Of a stretch of 64,000 bases of DNA, positions 25,401 through 37,400 are shown piece by piece; the first letter of the stretch is position 1; every line of letters starts with the position of its first letter. Both the position numbers and the translations under genes were made by a program. Source of the DNA: Patiria miniata (lineage: Eukaryota > Echinodermata > Asteroidea > Valvatida > Asterinidae); contig NW_024037060.1 of the NCBI RefSeq assembly GCF_015706575.1, positions 1,509,983-1,573,982 on the forward strand, in the 5' to 3' direction. The notes under the pieces were generated by a model. It saw nothing but the letters and a program-made list of their open reading frames with translations. It was not told the DNA's origin and did not search any database.

Positions 25401-28400
25401 GGTCTGTCGCCCGCTGGCCACACATGCATTCACTCATGAATTACGGAGTTTTGGCCAGTTTCCAGTCTTGACTAGCGTTAACTTTTTGTGGCATTTTTTG
25501 TGTAGCTTTCGTAGTGCAATGGAAAAAGTTCAGTCTAAAACTCCGCATATAATTGAATACCCCATTCAATCAGCATTAAAAAAAAAAGGAAAAACAAATA
25601 TTCCGACCGACCGACCCTATTTTGGAAAAGCATGTAATCAGAAGCAGAAGTATTTTTTGGCCTAAATGGGAATGACAATTTTCTTCGTTTATTAAAAAAG
25701 AACATTACAACAACAACAGCGCACGGCCTATTATTTTGTTTTAATGATACTCTAGAATGTACTTTAGAATATATTTGATTGTTCGATTAAAAGACCAAGG
25801 GCTGTTGGTAATCTTGACCCTTATTCCTTTAAAAATAAGAAAAACTTTAGAACAATTCATATTAAATAAAATCACGAATTCGCAGGATTTAACGAGGAGT
25901 TCAGAATTTAATGGGATGGGATGTAGGGAATTGTTTTGTTTCAAAAATCGAGAGGACCAGACAAATTTGTCTAGAATATATATTAAAAATGTTCTTTGAC
26001 GTTCAGTTAATGGTCCAAGGGATGCTGGTTACCTTGATATTATTTGTTAAGAAACTAAGCATAGTTCGTATTAAATGTTTCCCAGAAATCCACAGGATAT
26101 TTAACGGAGAGTTCGTGTAGGTGTTTGTCGTTGTTTTACTTTAAAAAAACGACCAAGCACATTTTTATACATGTTCCCCAATTACAGCCGGGGAATAAAA
26201 TAGTGTCCTATATATTCTTGTCTGGAAAGCCATTTCGAGACGATGATTGACAGGCGAACTTCAAAACTTATACATTGTATATATCTTTGATGATAAGCGG
26301 CCTTGGAGGTACTTGCACCATACATCGGTCAGCATGCCTTCTTGCAGCTGGAAAGATCGTGGTCAAAAGTTGATACACGATAGCAGATAATTGACTCAAG
26401 GATTTTACGACTGCATTATCTAACCACAAGTGCGTGTACTGGAACAATAAAACGATGTGTAGGCTGCTGCAGGAGGGAACGTTGTTTATAGAATCCATGA
26501 ACGAAGGCAGGAAGTTTACAACCTTAGCCTGACCGCAGACTGTTTACCAATCGGATAAGCATGCCGTTTTGCGGCCTTTCGTCCAAACGCAACGAGATTA
26601 TCGGGAGGATTATAGGTAACCATTGGTTACCGTTAACCGGTGGTAGGTTTACAATGATCGGTACTGTATACAAACTTTCTGAAATTTGTTCCTCTTTTAT
26701 TAAGTCAAAAGATTGTCTCGACTCTATGCAAGAAACAATAGATGGCCGAATATACCAAATATCCAAATAGTCTTTTTCTTATTCGAAGATTTGAAGAAAA
26801 ATGTTTGTGTTATTTGAATCGTATATTTTTGCGTGATTTATTGTTGGATAAATACTACATTTTGGTCAACAGTTTCTTTGAATTGAGAGCCTCTGTGAGG
26901 AATATTAGCTCTAATTTGCATCTTTCAAATCTTTCAAATATCAGCCAGTCAGCTACCTTGAAAAAAAGATACATGTGTATCGCTGCATACATGTTTTTTA
27001 ATATTTTAATAAGCTGATTGTAGATTTTCAACAATTGCATGCGAAGCCCTATTGGTAGCCCATTTACTGTAATAGCCGACCGACTGACGCATTCAATTTA
27101 TGCCGACGCTTGGCTCAAATTAAATTTGATTGGCGCATTGCAAACATTCAAGTATTCGATCAAACTTGAATAATTGAATACTAAACTCAAAAAATGTACA
27201 GCGCTGCAGAGGTGTGTGTATGCACGGGCCTGTCATCTCTTCAATTTGAAAACCCATTAAATTACCAGAAAATGACATTTGCAGGAAAAAAAAATTGACA
27301 TTGTCGGTCAAGTGTATATAATTTGATTGACCCAAATCTCTTGTCCAACCTCTCTGGTAATGAGCCACATACCTGAACCCTGCAATTAACAAAACCACTC
27401 GTGACAAGTAATACTGTTTTTTGGTGACTGTTCAAGGAAATTCAAAAGCTGTTTTGAAACCTCCGCACAGCTTTACTTCTTAAAAGTCAATCGCGCTGTA
27501 GTATGACAAGACCCCCACTATCCATTAACCTAATTTCAGCCAGTAGATGGAGCCTCCAAATGATGATGGACATCCATAGTTGGATAAAGGATATTTTTTT
27601 CCCAGGTAAAACCCAACCATGAACAATTTTTGCTACATGTAGTCATATTCTATCGTATTAGCCTGGTTTGCATTCATTGTTCAAAATCCCCATGAAAGAA
27701 ATCAGACTGTTTCAGATATATGTACCGGTAAGTTTCTTTTGATGGGATGATGTGGTGGTTTTTCACATGAGCCATATTTTTAACAAAGTCAAATAATGCA
27801 ACATTTGAAGTCCAATCTGACTACAATGTATGTCAATATATTTGTCGTTATAAACATTCAAGCTCCTCTCAGAGAATTCACAAATCTGGTAACAAGTGAC
27901 AGGGGATAACACTGAAAAAGGAATATCTTTACTACAGTTTATTTGTATAGCTGTACATGTAATTGACTTGGTGCTCGATGACTTGTCATGGACTCCGAAA
28001 CTGGATTTTCAGCCTGAAATGGAGGAATAAACGTGCAGTATTCACTACAACAGATATGAGATGATAATCATGATCACTTTAACCCATCTTGACTACGTAC
28101 ACGTAGGGGTCACTGAACTGGACTTTGGTTTGCTCGCCTATGGATGAGTGTTGGTTTATGAAATTGGAATGACATTTGGATGACAGGGTTGAAGATGTTT
28201 GTTGACACAGCATATGGTTAAATATTATTCATTAATAAATAAGACAGATTACTAATTCCTATTGGTCGAGAGCCCGTCATGTGGGTGGTTTTAAACTGTT
28301 GATAAAACACTGACTGGTGTTAAACACTTGTTCCCGGCAGCGCTGTGTTCTGTGCCTTATAGCGCAGTATGCGCCACGTGCCCGCCAATCTCCATATAAG

Positions 28401-31400
28401 GAGATTTGTAGTACTGCTCGAGCGAGGCACATGCCATATGTAGGCACCAGTAGATGGGTGTTTCACAAAACATGAAGTAAAATTGTTGAACAAAATCATT
28501 GGAAATATATAATTTTTGACTTTTTTTGACTTTTCGACCCAAAAGTATATGATCATGGGAATAAACTTTTTTTTAGACAAGTACATTTACGTTTAAAACT
28601 GGCTAGGGACCTGGTCACGGTTAATGGAATATTCTTCTGGGGTTTTCCTCCCACCTCTAAAAAACTGTAATTTCTTCATTGTCTCCTCTCTACATTTTTC
28701 TTCAGGCTCATGAGTTACATTGCCAGTGGGGCGCTTTTGAGGAATTCTTGGTTTCTTCACCAGAAATAAATAGTAATAATAATATCTACAGGAAAGTCCT
28801 AAATTCGGAACTTAAAAAAAAACACAATATGAGGATTTGATAGAACCAGTTCCATTTTACCAGAACTACAATGTGTTGTACAATGTTCATTCATACCGGT
28901 ACAATTGAACATCACATTTTGTATGCTCGCTGACGACAAAAAGCAGGTCAGATTAGATTTTCTGCCTGACTTGAAAGCCATTAGAAAGAATATTGAGTGA
29001 TGGACTTTCCAAAGCTATTTTTACCTATTCGCTACCCTTTTTGCATAGACCTGCATGTGATTATGAGTAATTGAATTCACAGAAACCTGTTTATACATGT
29101 ATGTGTCGTGCCTGATGATAGTCTACCATTTCAGTATCTTTGGTCCACTGATGAAAGGGATGATGAGAGGGCAGTGAAATATAAACATACCAGGATTATT
29201 CGGAAATGATAACATGATTGAGCGAGCTCTTGTACTTGTATTACCCTGCATAACATTAACAGATCTTTCTTTTGTTTATAAACATAAAGCTCCATTTGTG
29301 GGGTTGGCAATCAGTTGCATAAATTATAAAATTTCTACCATGGTTGGCATCAGTTCCCCTCCCCCCCCCCCAAAAAAATCAGGCAGTCTGGACTGAAGAG
29401 GAAGTGATTTTCATTTCGCTTCTGGCAGTGTTGATTTGTCAGTGCACATTGATGGTATACATGTAGCCACAGCCACTTTTATTATGCATTCAAATACAGC
29501 ACACTGGTTTTGAATCTCAAGGCTCAATTCATGTATCAGAGACTGTGAGACTCCTCTTTTTTTTCCACTTTGGTGTCTGCGGCTCCTCTTCTCCAGACAG
29601 AGCAATATCGAAGTTGACAGCCGACAGGAATGGAAATGAAGATTTACCGTTTTCACACCGCAGTGTAATCAACGAATCCAGGGCTATGTTGTTTTAGTGC
29701 TGTTTTGTCTCTCTTGAGCGAAGCCTACAGGCACCTGCGCGGTCCTGTTATTGGACCATTGATTAAATGTCACCGTCCGGTTTGGATATTGAGCGGATAC
29801 ATGTATGTAGTATGTTAGCTCTCGCTGTGATTGTTACATGTACATGTACATACATGTACATGGATGCGGGAGATAACGTGGAATTACGTGTTTAACTCTC
29901 TCAGTTTTAAGTTTTTTGTTTATTAAAAAGTCAAGCAAGAAAGATTCAAAGATTTGTTCCCTGTGCTATTTTGAGTTTTATCCCAAAATCTAGATTCTTT
30001 TTTTAAATTGCTATTTTTCTAGCAAAACAAAAGTTCTTCGCTTAAAGACTGAGACATCAACTGAAAACAAATCGACCTACATGTATATTTAGTTATTGAA
30101 ATATTAATGTACAATTTAGAATTATTGGCTGCCAGACATGCCAGACAACAATTCCCGTTTGGGCTGGTTCCTACATGTACCGGTAGCTGTCCCACAATCA
30201 GTATCAATAATGTATATGAACCAGGAACCAGTCTGCTCGCAACAGAAAAAGAAACATTTCAGAGGTTTGCAGACATCCAGAAAAGGAAAAACAAAGTTTT
30301 TCTGTTGGAAAAAACATACAAGTTGAACATTTATTAATAGAAAAATATTGAACTTGTTGAAGAGCACGGGCAAGGCAACTTTAAAGTGCTTAAAGCAATT
30401 AAAAAAATGTAAGAGGGCCTGACGTTTCAAGACGAAGTCACAAGTTTTTCTTTTCAACCGGAAGAGAATTGGGTTACCATGTCATCTTGAGCGCTGTACC
30501 GTAGATATTTTGATGAGTTTGTTCGAGTTGCGTGTGTGACAGGTGTGATTTTCTGTGGATTTAAAATGAGAAAGATATTGACAGCTGACAGCTGCAAGCT
30601 CAGTAGTTAAGTGTTTGAGACGTTGATGAAAGTACATGTGTGTTATTACCATTCCATAGGGGAGGATGAACATGAAAAGAGACAGTAAAGTAAGAAGCAC
30701 AATTCTAGGATTTGACTTTTCTTTTTTGAGGTCCATGACTTTCCTACAGATGATTCCTGTGCTCTTCAAAAAAGAGATTTTTTTCTTTCTAACAAATGTT
30801 CAATTTGTTTGTTTTGATTTAACAAAAAAAACTGCTTTATTCCGATTTTTGGGTGTCTGGAATCCTTTGAAAATCTACGTTTTTGCGCACCAGTGAACCC
30901 GCCCTGCAAGAGCGGCATCAGCGTCTGGCAGCCATTGAGTCGAATTTTGTGAAGAAATAATTCAATAACTAAATGTCTGTGGATGTTTTCGTTCCATGTC
31001 TCATTTAAAAGTAAAAAAACGTTATATTGCTAGGAAAATAGCAATTGAAAAACAAAGCTATTTATCGAGGTGAAACTCGAAAATAGCACGGGAATGCATC
31101 ATACGTGTACATAAATGTATGTACATGTACGGTACAGTACTCGTCAAACTTGTAAGACAGCCATGCTCTTGTTTCCCTTGTGATATATGAGTAAAGCTTT
31201 TGTACATTTGTTGCCACACACCTGTTCACAACACAGAGGGGGCGTGCGGAGAGTTCAAGTCTCACCTGATGAGTAAATTTGCACAGTATATTTTTCTCTC
31301 AGGCACAAGCTTTCAGAAAACACAAACAGCTAAGCAGAGCTTAGTTGGGAACTCTACTGATACCTTTTTGCATAATGTAGAGACAGTCACATACAGTAAA

Positions 31401-34400
31401 TGTGGGTGGGCAGGCCAGGGAAATAAGGACCGAGTTATGGGGACTTTCTGCTGTCCCCATAGCGTCTTCGGTCCCCATAATACCATGGCACAACATGTGT
31501 GCAGTCCCCACAGTTACTGAGCAAGAATGGGCATACCGGTACTGTACACATGAGCTGTACTCAGTTATGATGATAGATGAATCATGATAGAGATCAATGT
31601 GTTGAAAACCATGTTGATGGACAACTACATGTACATGTACATGTTTATATGCAAGACCATCTGGACCCATTTTCATATTACATTATTAATATCACATAGC
31701 AAATCTACGTGCGATGCAAAGAATCTGCAAAACAAATATCTGCAGGAAGTTACATTATGATGGCATATATTACTCGGCATTTTGGCCGGTTAATTATTAT
31801 TGATATGTTTTCTCTGATTTGCACAATGTCGTACCTAATTACCATCTCCTTAAAATAGCTCCCGCCCCTCCTTGGTAAAGATTGTGAAAGATGTGAGAAC
31901 ATTTACCTCTGAAATAAGCAAACCTTTCTTAATCTGTTGGGACACACTGTGTCTTATTGCCACCTGCCCTTTAATCCTGTCCACCCCCTCACGTTTTTAA
32001 TGACACACCCACCCTCGCTGTTTGTTGTTGGATCAAAGAGAGTCTAAGTCAAAATTACTTTTTAGACAAGCGGAATACTTCATGTTTGCCGACAACCCCT
32101 CGGAGCCAAAAAGGTTGCAATACGCCGATCGGATTATGAGTCTTTAATCAAGAGAAGCTGGCAGCGTGTCTTGCGTATTTTCAATTTAAAACCCCCCGTA
32201 ATCTTTGCACAGGGCATGCAGTTCAATTTCGTTTTTCTCATCATTTGTCCTTTTCATATGAGCGAGCTTACTATCTCGTAATAGGATCTCCTTGTTTAAC
32301 AAATATCACAGGGTCATCACATGAGCAGCACCCAAGGATATTAGGAATCCACAGATCTGTAATCATGCGCAAAGTTGATGCATGGAGTGTATTGGGCTTT
32401 TCTTAAGTTTGGACGTGTTTCTTTTTTTCTTTTTTTTTTAGATTTCCCGGCTGCCGCAGATCCAAGCCTTGGGAATGACAAGATTCGATTTTGATGACTT
32501 CAAGTTGGACGCTGATGAGATGGTCAAAGCGTCGCTCAGATTATACATGGACCTTGGACTGCTGCAGAAATTCAAGATTGATCCCGAGGTGAGGGGGCCG
32601 GTTGAGGTGGAGGTTTGTGGGTGAGGTTGTGGTGCCCATTGACAGAAAGGTTGCAGTTGACTGGAAACGTGACTTTACGTGGAGTTCACGCGCTGGTTTA
32701 GTTGTTACTGTGTTCAACTCATGTATGACAGTACGTGGGTTCAAACCCCAGAGAGGAAAATGGTGCTTTTGTTCTTGGGCAAGATATTTTACTATGATTG
32801 CTTCTCTCCACTCTGGAGTATATAGGTGTACATGTAAATGGGTACTGGTGTGAGGGTTTCGCTGATCTGGAGCTGCACCAGAAAAGTTGTCTCATGGCCT
32901 GATGACGGGGGTAATAATCATGAAGCACTTTGAGACTTTAGTATATTTAGTGCTGTGTACAAATGTAAGTATCACTGCCGACTGAAAATATTTTGACGAC
33001 ATGTGCTATAAGAAAGTTCAAAGCAAATAATGGGAGTGTGTCACACCAACTCCCCCCCCCCCCATCCCAACAATGCCAGCAGTATCCCTTTGTAATTAAG
33101 ATGGCGCTCATCAAAGCTTAGCTGGAATTAACTATGCTACCTCGTGACTCTTGATTCAAAGTATTTTGATCCATTTTTGATGACCCTGTTTTTTTTTCAG
33201 GCGATGACTCGATTCCTGTTGACAGTTAGGAAGAACTACCGACCCGTTGCCTATCACAACTTCAGACATGCCTTCAACGTGCAGCAAGCGATGTTTGCTG
33301 TACTACAGGTAGGAAATCTTTAATGCTAGACTCATTGACCATCTCTCAAAACTCCTATCAAACTCTTGTGTTTTTCCCTTTGCCCCCTCCCCCACCCATC
33401 CTCTGCAGAGCCCTGCCCACCATTTTGACTTTGTCTATTAGTGACTCAAATTATAACCGCATAACTTAGCTCATTCAGTCTTGAAAATGCATATGCATCA
33501 CAAAAAAATGGTATTAAATTGTACAATGTACTTAGAAGAATCATTGAATAGTAGAATGTGAATATTCACACAACTACCATGTACACCTTTAAATTTGCTG
33601 ATTTGTGTGTAATTAAACATGAAGGAATTTCGGGGTATACAATTTTGGTCATCAAAAATGTACTAATTGGAGCATGTGCCCCCTTATAATTCCAGTCACA
33701 CATGCTTCTGTTTAAAATATTCTCTGTAAAGGTGAGACATTTTGTGGGTTTATTGTGACCAGACCTTTGAAATATGGCTGCCAAACAATATTTTAAAAAA
33801 AAATTGGCGATCTTCGGATGAAGGTGCACCTTTACCTACACTGTTATTAGATAACACTGAGATGCTAATGCTACTATGCACATAGGCTCATGTGTGTTTC
33901 TTGTCAAGTGCGGATGTTACTAATTTGGGTGAAAAATTGGTTGAAAATTGGTTGCGCGTGAACACACACATTCACACAGTGTCATGAGTTTCTCAACAGT
34001 AAATCACTGTCACACAGCACTGTCTACTATAACGGAATCCATACAGGCAAGGTTTGTCATCGCTTATACACAGTCGACAACAGAGGGCGGGGTTCACTTG
34101 TCACATGCGGCAACTGAGCTGTAAGAAGTACCTCATATGAAGCAAGGCCCTATTTTAACCTGTTAAAAGATTTAGCTCAGTAGATAGTATACATTTTTTG
34201 AGAAAACAACTTCTTTTGGTCTTCTAAATTTCCTGCCTCATGTTTTAAATTGCGCCATCTTGTGGTACACTCCCTATAAATCAGCAATCATGACATGATT
34301 CTCATTTAGCTAGTAAGGATTCCAACATTGGCAGCAACGCAGCAAAAGCATTGACACTCGTTTACTCTGTAGAGAAGACTCGCGCCCATAAGGCCAAAAA

Positions 34401-37400
34401 AAAAAGTCTCCGGTTTCTGGTATGGAGCTTGCCCAAAAAGTGATGCGGTGACGCGGCTTTCTTTTTTTGTTACCTTACTTTTTTGCTTCAAATGTCGGCT
34501 GATGACTGCAAATGGTGCCCGACTAAACTTAGTGAAAATATATGGGAGTCCAGAGAGGCCACATAAAGCTTATTCTCGATCATAACCCCATCTAAAAACA
34601 GGTTAAAATTGTGCAGCAGCAGGATTCCAGTCAAACCAGTGAGTTTGGCGGTTTTGAGACATCATCTTTCAAAGAAAAAAAACTTTTTCATTTTGCCGAC
34701 GCGCATGGCTACGGCGACGTGCGCGCATACCAGAAACCGGAGACTTTTTTTTGGGCCTAACACAGGTTTAACCAACTAACCAACATCAGGGGCTGACTAA
34801 TGAGGGCGGTATTTAATAGATACAATCATTATTTCACAGCCCATCTTTTAGGTTTCGTTTTATTCAGTTATCCACTTTGACCCGTCGTATTCCTTGTCTC
34901 ATGCAGAATACAAGTGTTGTTCACTACCTGACTGAGCCAGAACAGCTCTCCTTATTGGTCGGTTGCTTGTGTCACGACTTGGACCATCGAGGCACCAACA
35001 ATGCTTTCCAGGAAAAGTAAGGTTTTTTCTCTTTTCAACTGGGACAAAAACTTGTGCTATTTCCTTAGTCATGCACCTGGTAATTTTTAATTTTTTAACA
35101 TCGTACATTTGCAAATTTAATTTTCATCATGAGAACGGGGAGATTTTATGATGCACTTGTTCATATAATGTGTTAACGGTTCCCATATACCATCTGAATT
35201 AGGAATTCTCAAGGAAACAATTTTGTTATTTGTTCCTTTGTTTCTTTGCTCAATTTCCAGGAGTCAGTCACCGTTGTCTCAGTTGTATGGTTCCAAGGCT
35301 ACCATGGAATATCATCACTTCAATCACACAGTCATGATCCTCAGTAGTCAGGTACCTTCGTGACATCCAAATTTCACTCTTAAATTCTCCTCCTTTTGAC
35401 AACTTTTTTTATTTCAATTCCCCAGACTGCCTGCACTTTGAAATATTTTTTTCCTAAATAATTATTGTCAACCTGCAGTTGTAGGTAAGAAAAAAAGATT
35501 GAAAAAAAAAAATGTGTAAAATCCTACCTTGGATTTCGGTTATCTTAATGTAGTTAACATCAACCTAAAAAAATTGTTACATGTATGTGTTCATTTGTAC
35601 CAGTTCTTAACGGTTTATAAGGCAGGCAAATTTTGTTTCTTTCCCCAAATTTGTTAAACATTTTAAACCTTTAAATTTTTTAAACCAACTTTTTAACGTT
35701 TAAATTTTCTGCTTTTCTGCTACCCAAAAACATATCTTTCTCAGGCGGCCGAAAAGTGGTAAAAAAGCGGAAAGAACCTTTAGAAACAACCAATTTTCTT
35801 CTCTTCCGCTTTTTAGCTAGCACACCCATATGAAAATGACGGTGACAATTTTTGAATCATTTTCCCTTTTTTTTCCAGGGTCACAACATCTTTGGCAATA
35901 TGCCAGCTGAGCAGTACAGCGAGGTCATGAATGTCTTAAAGCATGCCATCTTGGCCACAGACTTAGCATTACACTTCAAGTAAGTCAAGGATCGATGGAC
36001 TACAGCTGAATTATTTATTAACCTTGCCCAAAAGAGAACTTGAAACCATCACTAATAGTGATTTGGAATGTCAATGCTTAGCAGAAACATTGTACCTGCT
36101 GATTTAATGGGACAAATCTTGCTCAAAGTGAAATTGTTCTACCAGAAATGGTTTAGATTGAAAGAAAACAATAATTGCAGGTGGCTTTAAAAGTGTGTCT
36201 GTAGGCACACTTTTTTTTTACCTGCGTTAGCAACGGAATCCATTTACATAATATAAATTGTGCATATATCTTCTATACATTTTCTCAAAATGTACAGTAG
36301 CCACTGAGCTAATGTAGAACATCAACAGGTTTATGCATCCTTCTTATGCTTTTGAGAATGTTTTTGTTGCTTCCAAAAAAACCCCAAAAAAAGCACACAA
36401 AGTGAGAGTACATGTATCAATAGATAAATTTCAGGGTGGATAATAAAAATTAACACAAATTATTAAAAAAATCTAAATTAACTGAATAAAATATTAACTG
36501 AACTTAAAAAAAAAGGTTCATTAGCCTTATCATTTAAAACCCAAAAATATACCTGAGTTTTTTTTATTGTTTGACTAAAATTAAAAAAGTCCAAATGCCA
36601 TATAAAAAAGCATTTACTTAGTATTCTGTATTTGGGATGAAAAGAACAAATCCAGTGATAGGATATTTTGCAAACATTCTTTGGGGTGTACAAAGTTTGG
36701 CAAGTTAAAATTAAGGAAATGGCGTTTAGTTTTTTTTCCATCGTTTGTTTTCTTTCCATCTAAACCATGACGTTTGTTTGTTTTTTTGAGAGAGATATTT
36801 TAAGGGGGAATTAGTTTAATTATGTGGTAGTTTAATGTTTGTAATATAAAGTTTTAATGTATTTTAATGTTTTTGAGCATGAAAACCACGACACTTTCTA
36901 TTGTATACCATCTAATCTAATCCTTTTAAATGAACAAACTTGATAATTGAGTTCTGGTAAATTTCTTCTCCTCTTATTCTGTCCCCAGGGTGAGAAGTCA
37001 GTTCTTCGACTTGGTCCGGGGTGGCAGGCAGAATTGGCGGACCTCCCAGCACAAGGAATTGCTCAGGTATCAATCCATCAAAGATGTTCAGTCAATCTCT
37101 CTGTGGATGGTTGCCACACTTTCATCTAAAACTGCGTCTTCTAAAACTTTTTATCTAAAAATGCCTCTACCTGGATACGTACACTGGTAATCAAATTATG
37201 CTTTGTGAGAGTTGTTGAATCCACTTCCCATCAAAAACATCTTGGGAAAGGAATTCAAAATTTAGTTGACAGGCATGAAACCAAATGCCACTCACCAGGT
37301 CAATGGACTCTGTGCATGTACAGTAGAGGGCGCTTTCTGACCACTTTTGAGTGCGCCAGTGAGAGAGACACACCGCATGCGCGTTCTGGTTTGCACACAC

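Larger units (their letters stand above)
20404..26155 (+). repeat. Nested array of duplicated segments
   Basis: Matches in order: 20404-20530 with 21908-22065; 20590-21640 with 23690-24770. The AT-rich part (word TTTAATGGG(C/A)TAGGA and its surroundings) recurs near 21370-21560, 24490-24690, 24780-24960, 25745-25950 and 25980-26150. Ends reading CAGAAGTTCTGCTTCCGG-like occur at about 20436, 20648, 21944, 23723 and 25645 in both orientations. The second unit is interrupted by about 1.57 kb at 22066-23640. Confidence 0.75.
19668..32441 (+). other. 12.8-kb intron with local duplication array
   Basis: Two G runs lie at about 20131-20147 and 20190-20202. The duplication array (20404-26155) and the foldback (30006-31046) are listed separately. 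From 26160 to 30000 I see AT-rich sequence with no recognisable exon or transposase. From 31050 to 32440 there are GGTCCCCAT-like words near 31440-31510 and otherwise unannotated DNA. Confidence 0.7.

Noticed and set aside
26561-26770. 69-codon frame in the PDE11-like intron
   Set aside because: No domain, no splice-compatible continuation and AT-rich codon use like the intron around it.
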